The position numbers and the translations under genes were made by a program. Source: a virus. From it: 48,004 nt of DNA. The stretch covers positions 1 to 48,004 of IMG/VR virus record IMGVR_UViG_3300046005_002099; one strand, given 5' to 3'. Shown here one piece after another: positions 39,474 to 48,004 of this stretch; the stretch's first letter is position 1, and each line of letters begins with the position of its first letter. The notes beneath the pieces are model-generated. The model did not search any database and had not been told where the DNA came from. It saw only the letters and a list, made by a program, of their open reading frames with translations.

Positions 39474-42400
39474 ATGACCATATTAGCCAGCGACATTAAA
39501 TTACTTCAATCCGACAACATGAGCGACGTGGCTGATGGCGGTGGTGCCATGACTGCCAACGTGATTTTAGACGGCGTGAGCAATAACATCTTTGACGACA
39601 TTTCAACGCTCGACCGCGTTTACGGAGCGGTTCACATGAGAAAGTTATTTGCCGCCATTCAAACCATCACCACTGACAAATTCTTTGGTTCGATGGTGAT
39701 GTTGTCCAAGTTGCCAAAAGATAAAAAAATCGGTGTAAACCTATTCAGCACAGGTGATTGGTTCGATAGACGGGATGCTGCAAAAGGTCGAGTCGAAGCG
39801 TATCGCGTGCAGGCTTCTATTTACCAAGGTTTTGTTTGGTCAACGCAGTACGCGGGCAGCCGTCAATTAACGCTATTCCAAAACACGTCGTCCAACATCG
39901 TACCTGCTATCGGCGATGTATTTATGATTTCAAACACGCTGAATGTCGGGCAATCGCAGTATGTTCGGGTTGTAAAACTCGGCTCGAATATCGTTCAAAC
40001 ATTTCAAGCTGGCGATACGTCATATCAAAAACGAATTATTACCGTCGAACTCGCCACACCGCTGTTGTTTGATTACGTTGGTGCTGAAATATCAAAAAGC
40101 GACAACTTAACGCCGAACGCTCGCCTATTTACGACCGTTGTTGCTAACGCTGCCAAATACTACAGCGCACGACCGTTAAATTCGGCAGCAGCTTTGGGCG
40201 ATGTCATGGTCAAAGTGGATAGCGTTTATTCGCAAGTCATCCCCAGCTCGCAAGCCGAAGTGGCGTTATTAGATTTGAACGCAGGCGGTTACACCACGCC
40301 AATCGTTGAATCGGGCGCACCGCTTTCATTCATAACAAGCACTGAAATTAGCGCAAACAAGTCGCTTCATTTAGGAAATCCATGTAAGCCAGGGTCGCTA
40401 ACGATTACGGCAGGTTCTTCGGCAATAACAGATGAAGCGGGGCAAATTAAAAGTGGCACAACCGTTATCGGCACGATTGATTACATTGCAGGTGTGGTTA
40501 ATTTTGCAGTAACCAGTCCAACTTACACGGGTGCAAAAACGGTAGCTTACACGCCAGCCGCCGCACCTGTTCGCATTGCTGATACAGCTTCATTAGCTGT
40601 GAACGCTGCAAATCGTGGTTACATTTGGTCGGTAAATATATCGCCACCGCCAACACCAGGAAGTTTAACGGTTAGTTACCGTGCGCTCGGAAAGTGGTAT
40701 TCGTTGCGCGACAATTCAGCAGGTGGGATTGTTGGATTAGAAGCGGGCATCGGCAGCGGAACGGTGAATTACGAGAGTGGCACAGCCTCAATCACAGCCG
40801 CCGTGTTACCCGACGTAGACAGTGAGATTATTTTTTCGTGGGGGCAAAAGTCGAACACGTTTAATCGTCAAAACACCATCGTCGCAAACCCAAAAATAAC
40901 CCAGCAATTGGCAAATAATGGCATTACTCCAACCACGTTAATCATCACATGGACTGATGGCACGACGGCAAAAACAGCCGTTTCTGCTTTAAATGGTGAC
41001 ATCTCAGGACACGCAACGGGAAAGGTAAAACACAGCACAGGATTGGTCGAATTTTATCCAACGGTGTTACCAAGTAACGGCACTATTTTTACGTTCAATT
41101 ATTCTTTTGGGCTGCCCATTACGAAGGAATTTACGCATCCTGCAAGAAATACGGCTGGGCTGTTATTTTTAACGCTCCCCGACCAAAACATTCTGCCAGG
41201 AACATTGCAGGTTGAGTGGAATACCGTGCAAGACATATCGCTTCTCGATACGTTTCAAGAAACGGTTGTTACAAAACAAACGTGGCGTGACCCAATCATA
41301 TCGGCAACAGAATCGGGCGGGCATATAAAAACCGACGTGATAGATACCGCGTCTGTTATCAGCTTGGCAAATGGCACATTGTTGTTTAATCCCGATAGAA
41401 CCACGAAGTTGCCGATACCAAGGCTTTCAAAAACGCTTCTTGGTCAAACGCGGTCAAGTGAGTTCACACCTGGAAGCGGAGTTGGCGGTGTATCAACGAA
41501 TGTAACCACCACCGTGTCAACGTACCGAAACATATTTACGGGTTTTCAATACCTGGACATCCCGCAAATTTACCCCAATGACGATTCAGGATGGGTGAAA
41601 GTGAGTTACAGAGTTGCGGATGCGCCTAATACAGCGACCGAAACACAGGTAATGTCCAGTGTAAAAATCGACCTCACGCCCAGCTTTGCCGAAACGATTG
41701 TTTATGGCAGCGTGCGGTTTGATTTAGGCGGCAAGACGTATGTTGACCGAAATGGGCAGCTTTTTTCAGATATTGATGTGGCGACAGGTGCGGGAACTTT
41801 CGCGGGAACGCTTGATTATTCAACGGGGACAGCGACGTTAAGTTTCTGGGCGCAAGGTCAATCGCCAACGGTTGCACTAAAATCACTCCTAACCGATATT
41901 TCAATTCAGCCCGTTGATATGGTGACGTTTCGCTTGCCGACTTCGCCAATTCGTCAGGGTTCGTTTCAAATTCGTGCCACCGCATTTGAAGGCGGAGCGC
42001 ATTTAACCGCCACGGCAAACAACGACGGAATTATCAACACCGCATCGATGTTTGGTTATATCAATTACGAAACGGGCGTGGCACAAATTCGATTCGGCGC
42101 GTGGATTATTCCAACGGGTCACGAAGCCGAAAGCTGGTATGACCCCATTGCAATTGTTGGTACTGGAGCGGATGCGCGGATTTTCAAACCTGCTCATGTT
42201 ATGGCTGAAACGATTGTTTATAACGCAGTGTCGTATGTTTATATTCCGCTTTCGAGTGCAATTTTAGGGCTTGACCCAGTACGTTTGCCGCCCGACGGTC
42301 GTGTACCTATTTTTTCAACAGGCGATGTGGCGGTTATTTTGAATGACCAAACCACGGTCGGGACATTTTCAAATGGCACAACCACCAATCTTAGTCGAGT

Positions 42401-43115
42401 GCGATTAGCAAAAGTCGTCATAAAGGATGCGGCTGGCAACATGATTGCGGCGAATAAATACAGCGTGAATTTAGACGCTGGCACGGTGACATGGATAAAT
42501 CTTTCAGGCGTTTCGCAACCAATTACCGTAATTGACCGAATCGAAGACATGGGCGTGGTCACAGACGTACAAATCACAGGGCAACTCACGCTGTCACAAC
42601 CTTTGACACACGCCTTTCCAATCCAAAACACGCTCGTTTCAAACGCCGTCATTAACGGTACGCTTTACGCTCGTGTGTCAGTGCCATTTGACCAGCAAAC
42701 CTGGACGAACGTGTGGAGTGATAGCGTGATTGGTTCAACCGTGGCGGCGCAATACAACAGCACGCAATACCCGATTGTCGTGGATAACAACAGTGCAATT
42801 CAAGAACGGTGGGTGCTGATTTTTACCACTACTTCTCTATTTAATGTAATTGGCGAACACGTCGGGCAAATTGTCACGGGCGCAAGCACGAATACCAATA
42901 CCGCGCCCATCAACCCAAACACCGCGCAGCCTTATTTCACGATTCCAGCAGGTGGCTGGGGTGGCGGTTGGTCAGCAGGTAACGTCGTTCGATTTAATAC
43001 CTATGCCGCCAACGCGCCTGTTTGGCTAATCCAATCAATCGGTCAAGGTGCAGCCACCGACCCCGATTTTACCTTCTGCATCGAAGCGCGTGGGGACATT
43101 GACAATGTCGCTTAA
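39474..43115 (+). CDS. Large tail-tip structural protein (B3/D3112-like)
   Basis: 1213 residues. Opens with TILASDIKLLQSDNMSDVAD and GGGAMTANVILDGVSNNIFD, as I recall for large virion proteins of Mu-like siphophages such as B3. The middle contains at least five beta units with a common turn (GTIDYIAGVVNF, GTVNYESGTASI, GKVKHSTGLVEF, GTLDYSTGTATL, GYINYETGVAQI). Probably a distal tail or baseplate component. No signal peptide. It overlaps the next gene by 11 bases. Confidence 0.75.
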   Translation: MTILASDIKLLQSDNMSDVADGGGAMTANVILDGVSNNIFDDISTLDRVYGAVHMRKLFAAIQTITTDKFFGSMVMLSKLPKDKKIGVNLFSTGDWFDRRDAAKGRVEAYRVQASIYQGFVWSTQYAGSRQLTLFQNTSSNIVPAIGDVFMISNTLNVGQSQYVRVVKLGSNIVQTFQAGDTSYQKRIITVELATPLLFDYVGAEISKSDNLTPNARLFTTVVANAAKYYSARPLNSAAALGDVMVKVDSVYSQVIPSSQAEVALLDLNAGGYTTPIVESGAPLSFITSTEISANKSLHLGNPCKPGSLTITAGSSAITDEAGQIKSGTTVIGTIDYIAGVVNFAVTSPTYTGAKTVAYTPAAAPVRIADTASLAVNAANRGYIWSVNISPPPTPGSLTVSYRALGKWYSLRDNSAGGIVGLEAGIGSGTVNYESGTASITAAVLPDVDSEIIFSWGQKSNTFNRQNTIVANPKITQQLANNGITPTTLIITWTDGTTAKTAVSALNGDISGHATGKVKHSTGLVEFYPTVLPSNGTIFTFNYSFGLPITKEFTHPARNTAGLLFLTLPDQNILPGTLQVEWNTVQDISLLDTFQETVVTKQTWRDPIISATESGGHIKTDVIDTASVISLANGTLLFNPDRTTKLPIPRLSKTLLGQTRSSEFTPGSGVGGVSTNVTTTVSTYRNIFTGFQYLDIPQIYPNDDSGWVKVSYRVADAPNTATETQVMSSVKIDLTPSFAETIVYGSVRFDLGGKTYVDRNGQLFSDIDVATGAGTFAGTLDYSTGTATLSFWAQGQSPTVALKSLLTDISIQPVDMVTFRLPTSPIRQGSFQIRATAFEGGAHLTATANNDGIINTASMFGYINYETGVAQIRFGAWIIPTGHEAESWYDPIAIVGTGADARIFKPAHVMAETIVYNAVSYVYIPLSSAILGLDPVRLPPDGRVPIFSTGDVAVILNDQTTVGTFSNGTTTNLSRVRLAKVVIKDAAGNMIAANKYSVNLDAGTVTWINLSGVSQPITVIDRIEDMGVVTDVQITGQLTLSQPLTHAFPIQNTLVSNAVINGTLYARVSVPFDQQTWTNVWSDSVIGSTVAAQYNSTQYPIVVDNNSAIQERWVLIFTTTSLFNVIGEHVGQIVTGASTNTNTAPINPNTAQPYFTIPAGGWGGGWSAGNVVRFNTYAANAPVWLIQSIGQGAATDPDFTFCIEARGDIDNVA

Positions 43116-43518
43116 TTTTTCAACAGCACTGCGAAACGCCAGAGCCACGGCGATTATTTCTGCCCTTGACGCTGGGGCGACCGCTGCAACCATCAAATTT
43201 TATTCGGGAACGAAACCCGCCATAACAGGTGCGGCGATTACCACTCAGGTTTTGCTTGGCACTTGTACGTTATCAAAACCGTGTGCCATTGCGCTCGAAG
43301 GTGTGGTGACGTTTCAACCGATTGCGGACGACCCAATCGCCGACAACACAGGCACGATTAGCTGGGCGCGATTGTTAAACGGTGACGGTGTGTTTGTAGC
43401 TGATATGAATTGTGGCGTAACGGGTTCAACCGCAATACTAATTTTCAATAATTTGAGTGTTCAGGCAGGCGGTTTAATCAGTATTACCAGCGGTTCATTA
43501 ACGGAAGGCAACCTGTGA
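43105..43518 (+). CDS. Tail-associated structural protein
   Basis: 137 residues from the ATG overlapping the previous gene's end; a longer frame from 43048 is less likely. Beta-rich with a short Ala-rich N-terminus (MSLNFSTALRNARATAIISA). Typical small protein of the B3-like tail module; function unknown. Confidence 0.6.
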   Translation: MSLNFSTALRNARATAIISALDAGATAATIKFYSGTKPAITGAAITTQVLLGTCTLSKPCAIALEGVVTFQPIADDPIADNTGTISWARLLNGDGVFVADMNCGVTGSTAILIFNNLSVQAGGLISITSGSLTEGNL

Positions 43519-44270
43519 ATCTGCATAAATACTGGCGATTAGTTTTCACCGATAACAACGGTGGCGATACGATTAACGTGACAGATATTGTGTTATCAGA
43601 ACGCCCGCATACGCTTAATTTGATTGCAAACGGCATGGGGTTTATCGGTGCGATGCCAACAAATAGTTATGAAAAAAAATTTGAATTTGCCGTACCGATA
43701 ACCGTTGGCGCATATTCCTTTACAGCACAAGGCGCGACCGCTCCAAAGGCATGGCGTTTCGAATTTTCAGACAATGGCATTAAGTGGTCAATTGCTCACA
43801 TTGAGCATTCTCAAACTCGCTGGCAAACAGGTGAAGTCCGAAACTTTATCGCGGATTTACATTCGCTTAATTTGACAATAAAAGGCTCGAATGCCGCGCA
43901 ATCATTTAATGTTTTCATTCACGATTTGCAGGGCGAACTCATCACTAAAAAATCTGTCCAAAATAGCAACACTGAAATCTTAATGCCAAACCAAAACGCT
44001 GTCAGCGTTACCGTTGTACAAGAATGCGGCGAGGCTTGGCAGGCAGGTAAGTATTACAAATCAGGCTCATTGGTCATTCCAACCAACCCACAAAGCACGC
44101 CATTTTACTATCGTAATCGTGTCGGCGGAATATCTTCTTTAGTCGAACCAATTTGGTCAACGAATCCCGAAATTTTTACACACGATAGTGGCTGCATTTG
44201 GGAAGTTATCGAGCGATTTAATCAGCCCATTACACAATTTCCTTTAATTTCAGTGAGAAAAATATCATGA
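43515..44270 (+). CDS. Tail protein with discoidin-like beta-sandwich
   Basis: 251 residues, GTG start overlapping the previous stop (GTGA), GGAAGG upstream. Residues 1-125 read like an F5/8-type (discoidin) carbohydrate-binding sandwich: YWRLVFTDNNGGDTINVTDI, and KAWRFEFSDNGIKWSIAHIE. Such domains often bind cell-surface sugars. C-terminal region is beta-rich. Confidence 0.55.
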   Translation: MNLHKYWRLVFTDNNGGDTINVTDIVLSERPHTLNLIANGMGFIGAMPTNSYEKKFEFAVPITVGAYSFTAQGATAPKAWRFEFSDNGIKWSIAHIEHSQTRWQTGEVRNFIADLHSLNLTIKGSNAAQSFNVFIHDLQGELITKKSVQNSNTEILMPNQNAVSVTVVQECGEAWQAGKYYKSGSLVIPTNPQSTPFYYRNRVGGISSLVEPIWSTNPEIFTHDSGCIWEVIERFNQPITQFPLISVRKIS

Positions 44271-45343
44271 CCGTAAAACTTTTTAGAAGTACCGATTTTG
44301 GTGCGCCAGCTTTAACGAATGCGGCTGGAGCATTCATTGCCGTTTTAGATGCGTGCTTACTAAACGGGTACGGCTCACAGACTGTGACGATTACTAGCAC
44401 TGCGGGATTGGCAACCGTTACAACGCCTGTTGCACACACATTAAAAGATGGCACATTTGTTCGCATTGCTGGTGCAACCCAATCTGATTACAACGGTGAC
44501 TTCGCTATTACAGTGGTGAATGGAACTACCTTTACTTACCCCGTTTTAAATTCACCAACAAGCCCCGCAACAGGAACAATCACATCCAAGGTTGCCCCTG
44601 CTAATTGGACAAAGCCGTTTTCAGGTACAAACCTTGCCGCCTATAAAACAGGTGCTGGCTCAAATGGAATGTTCCTGCGGGTTGATGACACGATGGTTAG
44701 CGCAGGGGCTATTGCTAGTGACCCAATTGTCCAGGCGTATGAAAACATGACTGACATAATGACAGGTACGGGATTATTTAGTAGTGGACGCGCACCTCAG
44801 AAGGCTGCCAATGCATCTGCAACTTGGTGGTATGTTCTTGCCACTGAAAAAATGCTGTATGTGGCTTCGAGTAATCAGTCCTATCAATGTGTTATGGCTT
44901 TCGGTGATTTTGTGACTAAGAGGCTGGGGGATGCGTTTAATACCATCGCGTGTTTTGCATCTGCCCACCACTCCCCAGAGTTCTACGCTTTATCAAATTC
45001 AAATGCGAACCTTACATACCACGATGTGGCTCGAAACTACACCCAAATTGGAGGTCAATGTGTTGTAGGATTTAGATCTGAGGGGTGGCAGACTGTATTG
45101 GGGATGAATGGATACACCTACCCATGCCCACTAGATGGCTCATTGCATTTATCCGACATCACGATAACCGAAGGCGCGTCAGGGGTGCGAGGAACTATGC
45201 CAGGCTTATGGAACATAATGCACCATTATGCTTTCAACACTGGCGATATTATTATCGGAACTGGCGATTTTACTGGTAAGCGATTTCTAGTTATGAATTT
45301 ACAGCAAGGGCAATGCGCCCTTGAAATATCTGATACCTGGTGA
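44267..45343 (+). CDS. Tail structural protein (B3-like module)
   Basis: 358 residues, ATGA overlap. The N-terminal third holds an immunoglobulin-like domain (TVTITSTAGLATVTTPVAHT). The rest is aromatic and Gly-rich with WWYVLATEKMLYVASSNQSY and a C-terminal LVMNLQQGQCALEISDTW. No enzyme motif seen. Likely a tail-tip component. Confidence 0.6.
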   Translation: MTVKLFRSTDFGAPALTNAAGAFIAVLDACLLNGYGSQTVTITSTAGLATVTTPVAHTLKDGTFVRIAGATQSDYNGDFAITVVNGTTFTYPVLNSPTSPATGTITSKVAPANWTKPFSGTNLAAYKTGAGSNGMFLRVDDTMVSAGAIASDPIVQAYENMTDIMTGTGLFSSGRAPQKAANASATWWYVLATEKMLYVASSNQSYQCVMAFGDFVTKRLGDAFNTIACFASAHHSPEFYALSNSNANLTYHDVARNYTQIGGQCVVGFRSEGWQTVLGMNGYTYPCPLDGSLHLSDITITEGASGVRGTMPGLWNIMHHYAFNTGDIIIGTGDFTGKRFLVMNLQQGQCALEISDTW

Positions 45344-45756
45344 TTTCAGTGGCGACAATTACTCCAACCAATGTTGTGAAAGAGGTCTATCGCGGTAAGA
45401 AAATGACAATTAACCCTTTTATTGATTTCACTCGTATTCCTATGCCAAAAAGAAGGGGGATTGAAATTATAGAACCCATGCCCTGGTGGCTTGGAAGGCT
45501 TGATTTAAACCTGTTTGAAGATCGCCGAGGCGTAATTACGGGTACGGTAAAAGTGCTTGGTGTGTTGCAAGTAAAATCGCGGGTTAATTTGTATTACAGA
45601 AAGTCTGGGCAGTTGATTCAATCAACTTTTACCGATGCGGATGGCGTGTTTTTATTCAAATGTGGCTTGAATCGGAATGTCGCTGATTATTACGCGGTCG
45701 CAATTACCGAGCAGCCGTTTAACGCACAAATATTTGATAAACTTACGCCTGCCTAA
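45340..45756 (+). CDS. Tail protein with carboxypeptidase-regulatory-like fold
   Basis: 138 residues, GTG start overlapping the previous stop (GTGA). Residues 60-125 (GVITGTVKVLGVLQVKSRVN, YRKSGQLIQSTFTDADGVFL) resemble a short CarboxypepD_reg-type beta-sandwich. It precedes the large tail protein with a one-base overlap. Confidence 0.6.
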   Translation: MISVATITPTNVVKEVYRGKKMTINPFIDFTRIPMPKRRGIEIIEPMPWWLGRLDLNLFEDRRGVITGTVKVLGVLQVKSRVNLYYRKSGQLIQSTFTDADGVFLFKCGLNRNVADYYAVAITEQPFNAQIFDKLTPA

Positions 45757-48004
45757 TGTTTTACACACTGCCTGGCAAAAAGGTTTTATTTGAATTTTTA
45801 TCGGGCTACACCGCGCAAAATAGCCCGACAAAATTTCAATTTTACGATATTGAATTCGATTTATACGACGGTGTTAATCCACCCAAATTGCCTGTTTCGT
45901 TTAACTTTGGAGCGGGACAGCCGCTCTCCCCTGTTATTGGTGCTTTTAACACCAAACTTGATGATGTAATTGGTACTTTTAGTTGCAAGGTAATCAACCC
46001 TGCTATCGCAGTTTTCAACGTCCAACTCGATGACGTAGTTGGTGCTTTTAGTGGCAAGGTAACGGCTAACTTTGGTGTATTTAATGTTGCACTTGATGAT
46101 TGTGTGGGCTACCTGCATGGCAACTATGATTCAAATGTAAATCGCTCGCTTTTTAGTGGTGTAAATTCAAAACAAGAATCCACAAATTCAGCACGATTAA
46201 ACACGTCGTTTTTACAATCCAACGCCGTGAAAAATGTCATTTCTGTCACCGCGCAACAGGAATCCACAACGCAATTAAGTGCGAAAACCGCATCGATTGA
46301 ACAAAATACGTTAAAAGTATCAACTGAAAAATTGTCATGGCAGGATTCGACACTTCAAATCAGTGCGAAAACCAGTTTTAAACATGAGCAAGCTATTCCA
46401 AAAAAGATGGTTTTATCGTCAGTCGTTGAAACCGCGTTACCTCTCAATTCAAACACAAACGCCGATTTACATCAGTTGATCCCCATTGGTTCACGTTTTG
46501 AATTCGTTGTCGAAGATGTAAATGATGCCACGCACGTTTTTAATTTCACGCTCAACAAGCAAATGCCATCGCAGTATTGGTACACGCCAGCCGCCGTTTT
46601 TAGGATTGCCGCACAACCTCTGTCTCGTGTTTTTTCACTGGCTGAATCAATTTATCAAGCCGTGTCACCCATTGCATTTAACTTGGTTTCAAGCGTTTCA
46701 AATGCGCCCGCCTTTGACTTGGGATGGATTGACGTTAAGTCAGTGACCACGATTCGCGCCATTTTTGACAGCGTTTCAACTTACACCGCTGCGCCTGATT
46801 TCGTTTATCCATTCACGGATGCCAAAAAGCAACTGACTGAATCCGTGCAGCGTGGCGGCTATCGTTTATCGACAACCGCAGCCACTAAAAAAGCCACCCC
46901 CTTCGGACGAAAATCGTGTTTCAAATCTGAAAAAACCAAGATTCTTTATAACCAACGACAGGTGTTTGGTGGTGGCACAATTATCGATCTACCACGTCCA
47001 CCAATTACGCCAAAACCCACCACGATAACTTTTACCATCCCAAGAAAAACGGTTTATACGATGCAACACACTATCACCGCAACTCTGCTCGATTTAACAC
47101 CGCTAGACGTGTCAGACATTGCGCTCAATTTAGATGCGGACTCATGGGCATGGACGTTCAGTTGCCGATTGCTCAATGCTGGGCAATTACCGCTGGTGGT
47201 CAAATCAGACGGCACGGCAGTTCAAATTATCATCACAATCAATGGTTATTCGTTCAACGTGCTGGTAGAAAAAGTAACGCGCAATCGGACGTTCGCTAAA
47301 AACTCAATTTCATTATCGGGACGAAGTTTGACAGCCTTACTCACGCAACCGTATGTGCAACCAGCCAGTGCGACACAATCGGATTTAATGAGTGTTCAGC
47401 AATTGGTGGATTTAGAGTTGCCGTTTGATTGGGAGATTGGATTTTGGTCAGCAGCAAACTGGAACATTCCCGCTGGTGCATTCAGCTACACCACAAAAAC
47501 GCCGATTCAAGTGATTGTAGGCATTGCCGCTGATATTGGAGCGGTGGTTGTTCCATCGCGCCACAGCAAAAAAATTGATGTGATGCCGCGTTATCCTGTT
47601 CTGCCATGGAATTACGACAGTGAAACGCCCGACTTGGTTATTCCTGACGCGGTAATTGAATCGCTAACGTATCGAAACGTTGTGCCAGCGCAAGGCAACG
47701 CGGTATATGTGCATGGCTCAGATATTGGCGGCGTATTAGCACGTTGCCGATTGACGGGAACAGCAGGCGATAAATTATTACAAACCATCACCAATTCGTT
47801 AATGACCGATGTTATTGGTTGTCGAGGGTTAGGTGAACGTCTTTTAGCGGCACAATGGGAACAGCCTGCGATTCAATTTTTAACGATTCCATTGAATGCC
47901 ACAGATATTCCGTTAGCTAAAATCGGTGATTTAGTGCGTATCGACATCGACGAAGGTCATGTTTTTGGTGTGGTGAATTCGCTCGGAATCAGTGCAAATT
48001 TAGG
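45756..48004 (+). CDS. Large tail protein, truncated by window end
   Basis: An open frame of 749 codons runs from the ATG overlapping the previous stop (TAATG) to the window end without a stop; the C-terminus is missing. Starts MFYTLPGKKVLFEFLSGYTA. Residues 60-120 carry about three 23-residue repeats with AFN-x-x-LDDV-x-G-x-F. The region after residue 430 (TFTIPRKTVYTMQHTITATL, DSWAWTFSCRLLNAGQLP) looks like a tail hub or baseplate protein of the B3 type. Shorter frames on the minus strand here are shadows. Confidence 0.8.
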   Translation, partial: MFYTLPGKKVLFEFLSGYTAQNSPTKFQFYDIEFDLYDGVNPPKLPVSFNFGAGQPLSPVIGAFNTKLDDVIGTFSCKVINPAIAVFNVQLDDVVGAFSGKVTANFGVFNVALDDCVGYLHGNYDSNVNRSLFSGVNSKQESTNSARLNTSFLQSNAVKNVISVTAQQESTTQLSAKTASIEQNTLKVSTEKLSWQDSTLQISAKTSFKHEQAIPKKMVLSSVVETALPLNSNTNADLHQLIPIGSRFEFVVEDVNDATHVFNFTLNKQMPSQYWYTPAAVFRIAAQPLSRVFSLAESIYQAVSPIAFNLVSSVSNAPAFDLGWIDVKSVTTIRAIFDSVSTYTAAPDFVYPFTDAKKQLTESVQRGGYRLSTTAATKKATPFGRKSCFKSEKTKILYNQRQVFGGGTIIDLPRPPITPKPTTITFTIPRKTVYTMQHTITATLLDLTPLDVSDIALNLDADSWAWTFSCRLLNAGQLPLVVKSDGTAVQIIITINGYSFNVLVEKVTRNRTFAKNSISLSGRSLTALLTQPYVQPASATQSDLMSVQQLVDLELPFDWEIGFWSAANWNIPAGAFSYTTKTPIQVIVGIAADIGAVVVPSRHSKKIDVMPRYPVLPWNYDSETPDLVIPDAVIESLTYRNVVPAQGNAVYVHGSDIGGVLARCRLTGTAGDKLLQTITNSLMTDVIGCRGLGERLLAAQWEQPAIQFLTIPLNATDIPLAKIGDLVRIDIDEGHVFGVVNSLGISANL
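45936..46115 (+). repeat. 69-bp imperfect tandem repeats in the last tail gene
   Basis: Three successive units encode GAFNTKLDDVIGTFS, AVFNVQLDDVVGAFS and GVFNVALDDCVGYLH at a 23-codon period. They probably form a beta or coiled stalk near the N-terminus of the protein. Confidence 0.7.

Noticed and set aside
45842-46118. Minus-strand frames opposite the repeats in the last tail gene
   Set aside because: The plus-strand frame is open for 749 codons from an ATG coupled to the previous gene, so the minus frames are shadows.

Overview
The window is the left end and most of the body of one large temperate siphophage-type prophage, integrated beside a tRNA gene in what looks like a moderately A+T-rich gammaproteobacterium. 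The host group is only inferred from tRNA style and phage type; no host protein-coding gene is present. Positions 1-126 are host DNA: the 3' end of a probable tRNA-Cys and a complete tRNA-Thr(CGT), the likely attL. The right end (attR) lies beyond position 48004.

Layout. (1) 133-6661, minus strand: the early region. It holds a tyrosine integrase and an overlapping excisionase-like gene, a coiled-coil gene, a probable recombination pair (candidate annealing protein plus RecE-like nuclease), two very small genes too short for ordinary ORF calling, and a lambda-O/P-like replication pair headed by a small Cro-position gene. (2) 6662-6761: divergent operator region. (3) 6762-7178, plus strand: CI-type repressor. 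(4) 7294-17075: a tightly coupled four-gene cargo operon, visibly richer in A+T than the phage genes around it. It encodes a PLD-nuclease/SNF2 helicase, an Eco57I-like adenine methylase, an ABC/RecF-like ATPase with a HEPN-like tail, and an unrecognised protein with a degenerate PLD-like N-terminus. It resembles the helicase-methylase-ATPase type of phage defence. (5) 17243-22091: a Mor-family late activator, holin, M15 endolysin, ParB-methylase, small terminase and a set of small structural or fibre-like genes. (6) 22169-27921: Mu-type packaging and head genes (TerL gp28, portal gp29, gpF head protein, gpG). The gpF protein carries a C-terminal ADP-ribosyltransferase-like domain. (7) 27922-29990: an unusual array of five small genes, three of them paralogous, separated by a repeated GAAA-tetraloop hairpin and preceded by two copies of a roughly 165-bp leader. 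(8) 30091-48004: protease with nested scaffold, lambda-type gpD/gpE capsid proteins, Mu gp36/gp37-like connectors, tail tube, tape measure with exact 306-bp repeats, and a B3/D3112-like tail-tip module running off the window.

How it works together: CI keeps the early minus-strand operon silent. On induction the early operon excises, recombines and replicates the genome. The Mor-like protein then probably activates late operons through a repeated element found only at 17557-17595 (before lysis and packaging) and 30026-30064 (before capsid and tail). The defence operon and the array of small genes are the accessory parts most worth testing. A 16-bp palindrome encoding Pro-Pro-Ile-Gly-Gly occurs inside three unrelated genes and looks like a small dispersed repeat.
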